This document shows, one piece after another, positions 1 through 11,143 of a stretch of DNA of 64,000 nt. The stretch lies in contig CM060173.1 in the NCBI GenBank assembly GCA_030549775.1, forward strand, positions 31,676,110 through 31,740,109, written 5' to 3'. Under the pieces are notes generated by a model. It worked only from the letters and a program-made list of their open reading frames with translations. It did no database searches and was not told where the DNA came from. Within the stretch, counting starts at the first letter, position 1; each line of letters starts with the position of its first letter. The stretch comes from Tamarix chinensis. Lineage: Eukaryota > Streptophyta > Magnoliopsida > Caryophyllales > Tamaricaceae. Both the position numbers and the translations under genes were made by a program.

Positions 1-281
1 TTATTTGGGTATGGGTCAAATGTTATTAATAAAATAATTAGGCCAAGGTTTAAGAGTTAGTTTTTTTTTAATAAAAGGCTAAACGCCTAAAAGTAAAGGT
101 TAATAAATATCATGGTGTTTGATTTATATCATACCTCACCTCATAAGTGAACATTGAATTTTATACATTGTCTGTCCTGATTAAATTAAAGTATATGTGT
201 TTGATTCCCTCCGAAATTTACATTAATTAATCTATGGTATATCAATTACTAACTGAATGATCGAATCGTATCAATTTACAC

Positions 282-386
282 TTTTTCATTGGTGGATACG
301 CACAAGACCAAAAATACACATATGATGAAATTGATGAAGTTAGAGGTGAATGGGACAAGTTCATGTGCTCACACACTCATTATTAG
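282..386 (+). pseudogene. CACTA Ulp1-like (C48) C-terminal exon remnant
   Basis: In frame from 282 this reads FFIGGYAQDQKYTYDEIDEV and then RGEWDKFMCSHTHY before the TAG at 384-386. It aligns with the last exon of the Ulp1-like region of CACTA3 (35402-35506, minus), which reads YNVDEIDEVRDQWAKHVHSF. The D-E-I-D-E-V-R-x-x-W tail is typical of the end of Ulp1-like proteins encoded by plant CACTA elements. The catalytic part is upstream, outside the window or decayed. Function is inferred from family resemblance only. Confidence 0.55.
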
Positions 387-701
387 TGACCTACGTACAT
401 ACATGTTCTAGTTTGTATCTCATATGTCTTATGTTTTTCTATACAATTGGAGATACACATCCATGCAAGCAAGTGTTTATTAGTTGTTGATATACAGTTA
501 GGTTTTATGATCTACAAACTTTGACTTTAAAGTGTAGATCTACCAACTTTTGGGCACACCTACCAATTTCCATTCCTGGGATGAATATATGCATGAATTG
601 GTGTTGTTTTACACATTGCAAATTTGGCAAATATTCAAACATACAACAATGTTTGAGGGATAGAAAAAAACTTCACAATTTATAAACAAGAAAATTACGT
701 T

Positions 702-1200
702 TTAATAATGGTTCTTTTCTAAACCGTTATTAAAACCCTAATCTATTATATATTTCAAGCATTTTTAATAATGATTTTAACCAAAACTGTTATTAAAACA
801 CAATTTCAGTAATGATTATTAGAAGAAAAAAACCATTGACAAACGTTGAATTACATGCTTATCAAATACTAATTAGGATATAATCATTATATAATTGCAT
901 ATTTAATGTTAACATGTACATTTTAATAATGGTTGTGGGAGAAAACCATTATTAAATCATGCATTAAATTCTAATTATTAATTATTTTGGATTTTAATTA
1001 ATTTTTAATTAGGATTTAGTTAGATTTTTTAGGGTTTTATAGTTATTAAATGGTTTTTAGCTCAACCATTGTTAAAACAAGAATTTTGACCAAAATTTAA
1101 AAGATTTTTTAGATTTTTAATGATGGTTTTTAACCATTATTAAAGCTTTAATAATGTATGGTTCAATAATGGTTGAAAAACCTTATTAAAACCTTTTCGA
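702..1200. repeat. Subterminal repeat array of the left CACTA
   Basis: Direct and inverted copies of a short unit close to TTTAATAATGGTT / AACCATTATTAAA occur throughout. In CACTA elements such arrays are bound by the TNPA-type protein. In the related CACTA3 the same unit is TTTAATAACGGTT, so most CG dinucleotides here have become TG or CA. Confidence 0.65.
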
Positions 1201-1231
1201 AATTGTTATAAAAATTGTTTCTGGGGTGGTG

Positions 1232-2335
1232 GAACAACACTCACAAATTTTGGTAGAGGTTGAGGTGGAGAAAGGTATTAAAGAACATGTAGTTTTTTTT
1301 TAAGATCAAGTATGACGAAGAAAAAACCTAGTTGAGGCACGAAGCAAGGTTGGTGGTCAGGGAATTTGGCTAGAGATAAGGGGTTAATTATGATGAATTT
1401 TTCTCTCTATTGGTGAAGATAACATCCATTTATTTGATTTTGGGACTAGATGCTACTCTAGATTTAGAGGTGGAGAAAATTGACATCTAGACAACTTTTA
1501 TACACTAAGACCTCACATAGGATGTATAAATGGAACAACCGAAGGGTTTCAAGGTTAAAGGAAAAGAGGGTATGGTGTGCAAGCAAGTGAATAACTGGTA
1601 TGGAATTAAGCAAATGTTGAGGTAGTGGTACATGAAGTCCAAGTCATTCATGGCTTAATAGGGTTACAATAAGTCGTCAACATACCATTGCACATTCATG
1701 CAAAGTTTCAAGTCAACCAACTTCATCTTCTTACTTTTCTATATGGAAAACATGCTGATAGTGGAATATGATTAGAAACCAATTTCAAAGTTGAAATAAG
1801 ACTTGGCAAAGAATTTGAAAGACTTGGGTCATGCTAAGCAAATCCTGGGTATACACATCATGTGTGTTTATGCATAGGGAAATCTATGGTTATCTCAAGA
1901 GGAGTCTATAGAAAAGATACTCAAGAGATTCAACATGGAGTAGGCTATGTCAGTTGGTTGTCCTCTTTCCCCTAGTTTAGGTTGAGAAAGGCATCATGTT
2001 TAAAGGGAAAAAAATAGAAGGAAGAAGATGAGCCAAATTCCATAAGTGTCAACTATTAGAAGTTTAATGTATGTAATGGTGTGTATAAGGTCAAGCATTA
2101 CATTTTCCATCGGCTTGGTCAGTCAGTTCATATCCAAACCTGAAAAATATCTTTGGGAGGTATTGAAGTGGATATTAAGGTATCTACAAGGGATGTATAG
2201 AATGAGTCTGTTTCAACAGGGTTAAGCTAGTTATGGTGGGTTATACATACTCAAATATGGTTGGAGATGTAGATATGGGGCGTTCACCATTTGGATTCCT
2301 CTTTGTCTTTTGTGGGAAAGTTTTCTTATAGTAGT
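1232..2335 (+). pseudogene. Copia A reverse transcriptase remnant
   Basis: This is the reverse transcriptase (RVT_2) segment of copia A. It aligns block by block with copia B: AGGTTGAGGTGGAGAAAGG here against AGGTTGAGGGGGAGAAAA there, then LDATLDLEVEKIDI against LATTLDLEVEKLDM, then KSKSFMA against KCESFMA. Several in-frame stops and shifts break it. It ends exactly at the solo-LTR junction; the reading resumes at 5670. Confidence 0.72.
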
Positions 2336-5300
2336 TGTAACACCCCCATTTTTACCACTTGAAAATTTCTTTAAAAGAGTTGATTGCGGAAGCTAAGCCA
2401 ATAAAAAAAACATAGGGTGTTACCGCCACACTTAGTATCAGTCTGGTTCCTCTACCTTTCTTACACTAAGTGTTAAGGCTAAAACGTTTATCCACTTAAA
2501 TTAAGAATAACAATGGATAAGAAGACGAGAAAGGTTTCATTATAATATTAAAGTGTTCTAATAACACAAGATTAAACAAAAGAGTTACAATTGACAAAGG
2601 AAAGAAATACATAAGGGGACATAAGAGTCCAAAAGATATTCGGATCAAAAGATGATGGAATGGACACCGTATAGTCCTAACTCTCAAACCCCACCAAAGG
2701 CCATCATTTTGTACCCTCAAAGTACTCCTGCAAGGTAAAGACTGCCCTTTGAATAGGTAGGGGACCATAAAACGGAACCCATTAGTACAACGGTACTAAG
2801 TAAACCAATATACAATACTAAACATGTAAATATCACATGTAGCACATAGAAAGTAACACAAAGTATCATGTCATAACATATTAAATAGTAAATACCATAG
2901 CAAAGTGCCACATTCATACCATAACTCATATCATGCCATATGACACATGTCCATTACAACAAACTTAACCATATTACAAATATTTCATTAATCCAACTAT
3001 ACCGAGGGTGTTCCACCAAAAGAAAAACACCAAACCATAATTAAGGCCTTTCACAATAACCACATCTATTTCACTTATAACATGATAAGGAAATCACCGA
3101 GACAATTACCAACCAATGTGCCAAATCCAAATAGTGCACGAATGCAACTATCAAACCAACATACCAAAACCAAGTAGTGCACGGAGGCAACTACCAAATC
3201 AATAAATCACAACAATCCATTTACATCCTTATACAATAATTTTTCATATTTTATTTACTCGAGGGGATATAAATAATAACCCGGAGACATAAAAGTACAC
3301 CGGTCATACCGGCGCATTAAAGCAACATAGTATCCTCCCAACTTGTAACCTAGAGACATAAAAGTACTCTAATCATATTGGTGCAACAAAGCAACGCAAT
3401 ATCCTCCCATCCTCAGACACCTAATCCTTAAGTATCGATACCCCCTATAGGGCCCATAGGTCACCTATAGAGTAGACTAGGGCCTTACTGGGGCACAACC
3501 GACACACCAGAAAACCAAATAAATCGAGGACTCCTACCTCATCTCTAGGGTAGCTATTCCTAGAGAGAAACCATTCCCAAATATCGAGGTCTTCCACTTT
3601 AAGTATTAATATCTTAATAAGGTGATCATAAAACATCACATAAATGCACAATGATTCCAGTTTCATTCTTAACCATTTTTATTTTATTTCAATTATTCAA
3701 GTCGATCATAAGGTCAATAATCCACACCAAAATCAAAGTTAACTCTAAGGTCAACCCAGGAATTCATTAATGTCATCTTATTCCAATTATTCACATTTTG
3801 AGGCATAATAAGTCATAAACGACCAAAATGCCATTATATGTTATTTACTCAATAGGTTCCCACGTCAATACCAATTTTTATTAGAATCAAGCGAAATTCA
3901 TGGTATGACTATATAACATTAAAATAGGTACATTAATATAAAATAACAATTCTATAAATTTTTAGGAGTGACAAAAATACCATTTTTCCCCTAAAACACA
4001 ATTAAGCTCATTTAGCACATAAAACAGCCATCATGCATAATTATTTTAACACAAGCAACCCTATTCAATATGCTATCATACATATATTTAAAATACATAA
4101 ATTTAACATAACCTTGAATAAAAATACATGGTCACACACTTAGAGAAATTAATAACAATACATGATGCATGCATACTTTTTATGAGATTACAATAAAGTA
4201 TAAATTACACTTGAGCATAACATAAGAAACTTTAAACATGCTATCCCGTGATTTTTATATATTTAGTAGCAGCATATGGGTTACCTCTTTCCAAGCACAA
4301 ATAGCAAAATAAAACAAAGAATTTCCAAAAGAATATCAACACCTTCGAAAGATGGAGACACAAGAGGAGAAGATAAAGGATAGCAACTTCACAACTTAAC
4401 CAAAAATCTAACCTTCTTTACTTACTTAAAAAGAAATAAAGGCTACATAGAAGGAAATTTAGAGGTGAAGAAAAGATACTAAGGATAAAGAGAGGAGGAT
4501 GGGTCTTGGTTATAAGCTCAACAAAGCTTAAGAATACTTGGCAAAAATAACCAAAATGAATGGAAAGGTGGGAGCAACCAAGAGGAGAAAATGAGAGAAA
4601 TGATGAATGAAAATAAATAGAGACAAAGGAGGTATAATTAGAAGATGGAGGGACCTAAAATCTGCAGCCACAAGAGGGGGGGAGAGATAGCTTGTTCAAC
4701 ACTTGAATGATAAAGGATATGATGGTTGAGTGTGTAAGATGGTGGAGTGTAGTTAGGTTTAAATAAAGTTATGAAAACCAATCAATCAATCAAGGGATGG
4801 GGCATGTGATGGTGTGAAATTCCAAAGTCAGCTTTAATCATGGAGAATGTAAGTGAAGAAGGTTGAGTGCAAGAAAAGCCAAAATGACACAACAAGTAAA
4901 TGTAGAAAGTGTATAAAGTAACTTTAACTCAAATTTGGTTGAATGAATAAGAAAATGGTCAACTTGATACACAATATAATCATGGAAGTGTAAGGAAGTA
5001 ATTTCGTGAATGAACAGTAATTTTAAGATTTATAAATTATTTTTAGTGGTAGAAAGATCAATAAAGAGGATAAAATTAATAAAAATATCAAATAAGCTCA
5101 TAAAATTACGAACCTTTGTAAAAACCCTTGAAATAATATTTTAAACTCACATGTAAAATTTTATGAATTGAAAACAAGATTTGATATATAAAATATTGAA
5201 CTTACGGTTAATTAACGAGCTTAGAAGGTAATTAATAACATAAATACCAAAATTATTCCTAAAATCATGAAACTTTTCAGATCATCCTATTTAATCATTT

Positions 5301-5669
5301 AAAACCTAAATATAAATTTTCATAATTTTTAACACACATATGATATGATATTTAGCTAGCATACCGTAATTATATATTTTGCATATAAAATTTGAAAGGG
5401 ATAACAAACACAAATAAAATTAAACCAAAATTTCTATATTTAAATTTAAACACATTTAGTACCTAAATAAAATTTTATAAGAATATTTTACAAATTGTAA
5501 CATAAAATTTCACATATATAAACAACATTTTATAAACATGGTACGCCTAGCTACAAAATCGCAATTACTACCAAATCATCCAAAACAATCTTGAGGCTCT
5601 AAAATGTTCTACAATGATTTATGTAACTAATTACACATAATTGTAACTAGTTAAAAATGGGGTATTACA
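2336..5669 (-). mobile_element. Solo LTR of a gypsy-type retrotransposon (3.3 kb)
   Basis: The ends are TGTAACACCCCC at 2336 and GGGGTATTACA finishing at 5669, an imperfect inverted TG..CA pair. The flanks GTAGT (2331-2335) and GTATT (5670-5674) form a 5-bp target duplication with one mismatch, and copia A homology resumes cleanly on both sides. There is no primer-binding site, gag or pol inside. The first 150 bases share the phrase GTTACCGCCACACTTAGTA and the general layout with the 4.27 kb LTRs at 50548 and 56404, so it is a related family in the same (minus) orientation. Recombination between two LTRs is the usual origin of such a solo LTR. Confidence 0.8.
3270..3425. repeat. Two-copy tandem repeat in the solo LTR
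   Basis: About 65 bases beginning with GAGACATAAAAGTAC are repeated twice, each copy containing AAAGCAAC and ending near ATCCTCCCA. The 4.27 kb LTRs at 50548 and 56404 carry different tandem repeats in the corresponding part, so this section of these LTRs seems prone to local duplication. Confidence 0.55.
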
Positions 5670-6078
5670 GTATTCCAGGCTTAAGAAGTGTGTAGCTCTG
5701 CTTATGATCGAGGCAAAGTACATAGACATTACCGAAGGATGCAAGGAGATGTTGTGGATGAACATATTGTTTAGGGAGATTAGCTTAAGTTAGGATAATT
5801 TTAGGGTATCTAGTGACTCACATAGTGCCATTAATGTTATCAAGAATGCCAACTTCCACTCAAGATCCAAACATATTTAAGTCAGGTAGCATTGGTTAAG
5901 AGATGTGCTTAAGGAGGCACAACTTTGTATGGAGAAAGTCTATATGGATAATAATGGGTCAAACATGCTCACAAAGGCCTTGCCTAAAAGTAAGCATGAC
6001 CTACCAAAGATGGGTTAAACATAGTTCTTCTTAATAAAGAAGAAATGAATTCTTTCCATGTCTCAAAACCATGTGAAT
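5670..6078 (+). pseudogene. Copia A RNase H remnant
   Basis: This is the continuation of copia A beyond the solo LTR. The stretch around 5730-5760 matches the GCKEMLWMN block of copia B RNase H (about 27570, minus strand). Later blocks resemble the SKSKHDL end of copia B pol, just before the LTR. Stops in all frames show it is dead. Confidence 0.7.
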
Positions 6079-7187
6079 TGTTGGGGTTTCCTCGATAAGG
6101 CAGATGCTTGGGCCATTGGATAGATCTAGATAGAGAGCCGGGTGCCACAGATAAGAGTGTGACTAAATGGCATTTGCTAAAGAAGTTAATCATGGCCATC
6201 GGCTAGGGGTGCCAACTAAGGTTGTGGATCAAAGGTGACTACCAAGGGGAAAAAAACAAGAGTATATCCGTAGTCCAGTGAATGGCAACGGTCCAAGATC
6301 AATTGATGGGATCATTTGGTTGGAAAGGGCTCGACCACATAACAATTTATTAGATAAATTTAACCTTATTAGCATTTTAATAAAATTAATGCCAAATGAC
6401 ACACATAAAAGGCCCACATAACAATTTATTAGATAAGAATAAATTAAATATCTAATTAAATTAATTAGGCCAATTTTATTAAATTAAAATTATTATTTCA
6501 ATAATATAAAATAAATATGTACTAAATTAATAGCCCAAAAGATACCAAAACTGAAAATCTAGCTAGAACAACCAATAAGTCAAAACCAGCCAAAACATTC
6601 TAATACACTAAAATGGGGTGCTACCTTGAATAGTCTATCAATAACAACCAATAAGTTGCACAATATAGTAAGAAAATTAGGTAGAATAATCGGTTTGGAA
6701 CACTTAATATCTATGGTCTGGTCCCAGGTTTAATTTTTAATTCTAAAATACCCTTAATTAATTAATACTCTTAATTACTGACCCTTCGTGTTTCTTACCC
6801 TAATCACCCTCTGTATCTTCATCTCCCACCCTTCGTCTCCTACCACCATTCGACCCTTTGTCTCCCAACACCATTTGACATAGGTGAGAGAGAGATAGGT
6901 GAAATACCATTGTCGAGAGACACATGTGAGAGAGAAAGCCAAATAGCATAAATAGTGCTAGATGTGAATAGTACCTAAGGTGAATAGTATCAGATATGAA
7001 TAGTGACCGAATAAAGCAAAACAAAATTTGATTTCATGAACAGTGACCGAAACAAAGTGTCGAACAAAGAATTGAGATTTGTAACAGACTATAACGATGA
7101 AATTTTTTTGAACAAAATCAAAATACATCAAAATAATGAATAGTACCAAAATATTATTTTTTTTAATCTTGATAAATTTAGTAGAAG
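6079..7187 (+). other. Copia A 3' LTR start and unclassified AT-rich DNA
   Basis: TGTTGGGGTTTC at 6079 sits where the copia B LTR starts (27249 on the minus strand, TATTGGGGTTTC), so the 3' LTR of copia A should begin here. I could not find its right end. The rest is AT-rich; from about 6600 to 7187 it is the leader of the minus-strand LTR element whose LTR is at 7201. No gene is visible. Confidence 0.4.
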
Positions 7188-7661
7188 TTCTGATACCAAT
7201 TGATAGATTAATATAATCCATATATAGATCTAATAGGATCGAATGCTAATCTATCAAGATTAATATAAAATATATTGTAGAAACATACCTAAATCCATAA
7301 TAGAAAAATTATTGATGGATTCGGGACAAGGGCGGTACTGCAATCTTCCGAGTTAGGCACACGTTCGTCGGTCTCTATTGACTGATGGTAATCGAATAGG
7401 ATAAAATGTGTGTGACCTAGGGACCACGACTCTATATATAGACAACTGACCTGTTGTCTATCGGATTATTTTAGTTCGGTCCATCAACAACCTAGAATAC
7501 CCAACGTCTCTACACATATATACCCATATCTAATTAGATACATTAAGCCTAACAATTTATACGTAAATACGATCGCTTATATACAGGCTTAATATATATA
7601 CGACAACCCACAATTCTTATAATTCATATATAAGCCTAATATGTTGGATAAAAACCCTACA
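7188..7661 (-). mobile_element. LTR plus primer-binding site of a second copia-like element
   Basis: Read on the minus strand, an LTR-like block begins TGTAGGGTTTTTATCC at 7661, has a TATATATAG box near 7437, and ends TCTATCA at 7201. Directly downstream, 7188-7200 reads ATTGGTATCAGAA, a methionine-tRNA primer-binding site. The following leader (7187 down to about 6600) has no recognisable gag. No second LTR was found. The 7661 border is chosen by the TG rule and is less sure than the 7201 border. Confidence 0.55.
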
Positions 7662-10355
7662 GAGGACATTATTATCCATACGGTAGAGGGAGATTTTCTC
7701 AACAACATTTTCATATTTCAACTTAAATGATCAAAGAACTGTGACAACCTTAACTCTTGAAAACAGCCAACCCCATAACTATCGGTCATCTTCAATGAAG
7801 AGAAAGCAAAAAAGAAAAACGAAAGGAATTTAGCTCGCATAATCTCCACCATACGCACCATTAATAAAGCAACAGAACACAAACCAATCTTTGATAGAGC
7901 AAGCCTCGGTAGAAAAATTATGCACCACTTTTACCGGGGGGAAAACACCTCTTTCAAAAGATTGTTCATTACAAATCATGCTATCAATTTGAAAAGCACA
8001 CTGAACCTTCTCATAAACCTAGCAAAGGAAAGTACGACACCTTGCCTTTCTTAAAGGAATGTAGAACTATAATCATTTAGGCACCGTGAATATGCTGTCA
8101 AAGAGAAGGACGAACACATGAGTTTCAACGAAACTCCTCACAAAGTAAAAGGTATATTGCTTTGAGCTGTTTTGTACCTATTATCAAGTCGCTGGGTCCA
8201 ATTCTTATGTGTCACGTCATAAGCCCCATTGTCATAATTAAAATATGAAGCTGCAATCTATACCTTAATCATCATTCAGTATAGTAGTTTCTTAGCTTTT
8301 TCTTGCATTTTTTTTTATATTATTTTGTTCTGTATATATTTTCTTTATTTGTGGTGGGAAGAAAGGTAGGCAAAGTACTGGATAGAATAATTATGCATCG
8401 TAAAATTATATATTAAAGTTTGCGGATGCAAATCGCTGCCTCTAAGATCTGCCGCGGATTTTGATCAGATTATATAATTTCTTTCATTAACAAATCATCA
8501 CATTAGTCATACTATACTATTTGATCATGCTAGTCACCCTCTCATTGGATATTTTATATGTATAAGCAAACTTCCATCAAATCTCTAAGTGATGTTAAGA
8601 AACTTTAGTAAAGCTAATGGCTTCTTTCTTAGTCAAATTAAACTAATGGATGCCTGATCGTGTCGGTCTGGATAATTTGGCGTGTGAGTTTATAAAATTA
8701 AGGCAATAGAAAAACAGAGAGAAAGAGAGAGAGATGCGAAAACTTGTGGTTGAGCACTATCCAGGTAGCACCAATATAATACCATTGAAATGGAATTTGC
8801 GTAATCCAAAGGCAACAAGAGCTTCAGTAATGATTTCCAACCTCAGCATTAATTCAATTGCTTAGCTGTCTGGTAACCAGAGGGCACATAAAATAAAGTC
8901 CTCATGGTCGTCGTCTTCTTCTTCTTCAACTTCATGTTCTTCCATTGAGGAATTCCTAGGACTGTTAGTTTAAATTAATGACATAAATCATACAATTAAT
9001 ATATAATTATATAAATTTGTGTATAATTTAATAAAAAGTGATGGGAAATTCTAATACATGATTTCAGTATTATTTTTGGGGGAATTAAACTATATAATAC
9101 TTGATAAAGATTGTAAATAGCGTACCTACAACAATTAAAAAAATTAATTATACTAAAACCTATAGAATTGAAGAACCCAATAAAATCAAATGGTGCTACT
9201 TTCTTTTTCTCAAGCTGATGGTGCGTGTTACTATAAGAGACGGCAATAATCTCTTTTATCCAATTATTGGAGACAAAAAAAACCCTAATATCTTTTCTCT
9301 TTTCAACGTATAAGGGTGCTTAATTATAAAGAGAAATAGAGGATAAGAGAAGAACCATGAAAGATAAACCATCAACGGCCTATATTTAAAAGTGATTGTT
9401 GTCTATTACAATACATATGGGCTTGGCCCTTTATAATTGAAAAAGACGCTTAACATAAAACCTCCTATTTCTTTTTTCTCCTTCTTTATGATGGAAAAAA
9501 CAAGGGGTTTCCAATACTAACAATTACCCAACACTAAGTAGATGGCGTTTAGTTTTAACCACAACAAGATAACAATCCACAATGATATCAAATCAACAAG
9601 TAAACAAGTGCAAATGCTCAAGCAAATAAATAAAAGAGAGACACAATAATTTTTACGTGGGAAATCCTCAAAGTGAAAGAGGTAAAAACCCACGGGACCT
9701 AGTCCATAAACTTGCTCCACTATAATCAAAGATGATTATAACAATTCCCTTACAATGAGCACCTAAAGGGTACACAAGCCACCAAATTCTCATCAACCAA
9801 ACTAAGAAAAATGATGAGGTTTCGTCACTAGAAAATAGGGACTCGGAATAGTGGCAATATCTCACAAACTATAGCAGTAGTAGACAAACCGACTGTCGGA
9901 TTTGAAGAACCAGATGTCCCGAAGGTGCTGTCCAAATTTCAGCTAAATCGGAGCACGTTTGACCTTCGATCAGAGCACTTGATGAAGACTATGCATGAGA
10001 AAAATGCCTAAAACTGTACTTTGTAAAAAACCTTTGCACTCCCAGTTTCGGTGTTTAATGGCTTTTTGAATTCTCTCAATACTCCTTAGAAAAGTTGAGA
10101 GTAAAATACTTCTTAAGGAAGCCAAACAATAAATGAGTTAAGACCCTTTGAGCTGCGTTCATAAAATAAGATAAATAAAATATGAGTTTTTTTCATAGGA
10201 AAGGACTCATGGCCCAACACTTTATACATATGCTATGCACATGATTCTTTATTCTTAAATATTCACATATACAACCTACAACTATTTTTATGATTAATAA
10301 ATAGAATAATAGATAATTAGGATATACTACTAATTAGAGACCTTATAATATATAA
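7662..10355. other. Intergenic or unclassified DNA
   Basis: No complete gene is visible. The part from 7700 to 8960 has more mixed composition and may be old host sequence; a short acidic ORF lies at 8862-8945. From about 9480 to 10150 the text (for example TTTTTACGTGGGAAATCCTC near 9650) resembles dispersed plant repeats with an LTR-like style, but no ends were found. The stretch just before 10356 is plain AT-rich DNA carrying the TAA target duplication of CACTA1. Confidence 0.4.
8862..8945 (-). pseudogene. Short acidic ORF, possible terminal exon fragment
   Basis: On the minus strand 27 codons read MEEHEVEEEEDDDHEDF and then ILCALWLPDS before TAA. The AG-ended stretch just upstream (CCTAG) could be a splice acceptor, in which case this is the last exon of a lost or truncated gene. 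The E/D run and hydrophobic tail do not identify a family. Codon choice looks gene-like, but so short an ORF may be chance. Confidence 0.2.
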
Positions 10356-10374
10356 CACTACAACAAACTGGACC

Positions 10375-10520
10375 ATTAACGACCAATTTAGCGACCAATT
10401 TTTTTTTTATCGTTATTGATATATTATTAACGACCATTGTCAAAAGTTATCGTTAATGGTATATCTATTGCGACTAATATAATTTTTGGTCGTTAATCAT
10501 TAATTTATTGGTCGTTAAAA
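10375..10520. repeat. Left subterminal repeats of CACTA1
   Basis: Several direct and inverted copies of a GCGACCAATT / GGTCGTTAA-type unit follow the left terminus. In En/Spm such motifs are the binding sites of the TNPA-type protein encoded by the second gene. They match the longer array at the right end. Confidence 0.7.
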
Positions 10521-10537
10521 AAATTTAAGTTATATAT

Positions 10538-11125
10538 ATGTTTTATAATATTTTTTTTTTTCAAATCTCTAAAATCCAAAAAAATAAAAATATAAAACAC
10601 TTAATTACCCTTACTCCAAAAAAAAAAAAAAAAAAAATCCCGCGCACCCTTTGCTGCTCGTTTCAGCAAAAAAAAAAAAAAAAAAAAAATCCCGTGCCCT
10701 TTGATGCTCGTTTCAGCCCGTTTCAGCCCTTAAAAAAAAAATAACATCACATAACCGCGGGCCTGTGCCAAATTATATCAAATTTGAGCACAGCCTTCGT
10801 CTTCCCTCCCCGACCCTGCTCGACGACCACACCAGCAACGAGCAGCACCACGCCATCAACCGCCGTTTGAGCGTGCTCTTCCCGGACTGCACCACCACGC
10901 CATCAACCGCCGGTCGAGCAGACAGCCGCACCTCCTCGTCGTCGTCCAATACAGCAACAACGGAGTAGCAGCAGCAGCCACCAGCAACGCACGACGACAG
11001 CCGCGGCGCGCCACCGTCCGACCTCCTCCACCTCCGCTCGTCACCGGCGAGTGGTGCTTGACCACCGACGAAGGTCCAGCACCCCTCACTCCCTCCAATT
11101 TCGCTGCAATACGTTTGGTATAAAT
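10538..11125 (+). promoter_or_regulatory. CACTA1 promoter and first untranslated exon region
   Basis: Two A-rich tracts (10618-10638 and 10668-10689) flank a local duplication of a CCCTTTGCTGCTCGTTTCAGC-like segment. From 10755 to 11100 the DNA abruptly becomes GC-rich with many CG dinucleotides, as is common for the 5' untranslated exon of plant CACTA transposase genes. Because the transposase ATG at 12233 follows a splice-acceptor (TCCCTTTAG), a leader exon must lie upstream, and this is the best place for it. A 67-codon ORF (10765-10968) could act as an upstream ORF. Confidence 0.45.
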
Positions 11126-11143
11126 ACTCAAACCCTAGCTTAT

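Larger units (their letters stand above)
1..1231 (+). mobile_element. CACTA transposon, right (3') part only, old copy
   Basis: The right terminus CTGGGGTGGTG (1221-1231) is the inverse of CACCACCCCAG and resembles the CACTACCCCGG terminus of the CACTA3 element at 34636. From about 700 to 1200 there are many subterminal repeats of the form TTTAATAATGGTT and their inverse, the same unit as in CACTA3 but with TG in place of CG. Right of 1231 the sequence is copia reading frame, so the junction is sharp; the presumed 3-bp target duplication would be GAA at 1232-1234. The left end lies outside the window. The only coding remnant I recognise is the last Ulp1-like exon at 282-386. This is a decayed member of the CACTA3 family. 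Confidence 0.72.
1232..6078 (+). mobile_element. Copia A retrotransposon, 3' pol half (truncated, interrupted)
   Basis: Frames on the + strand carry a degenerate Ty1/copia reverse transcriptase and RNase H: NNT at 1233, LDLEVEKIDI near 1460, a KQMLR..WYMKSKSFMA block near 1610, SLMYVMVCIRSSITFSIG near 2060, and an RNase H region with GCKEMLW-like sequence near 5730. Many stops and frameshifts are present. The left part is cut off by the CACTA end at 1231, and the body is split by the solo LTR at 2336-5669. The same protein blocks occur in copia B at 27250-28768 on the other strand, so both belong to one family. It is not functional. Confidence 0.78.

Noticed and set aside
10856..11131. Minus-strand ORF of 91 codons in the CACTA1 leader
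   Set aside because: Shadow of the GC-rich untranslated exon; low complexity and on the wrong strand.
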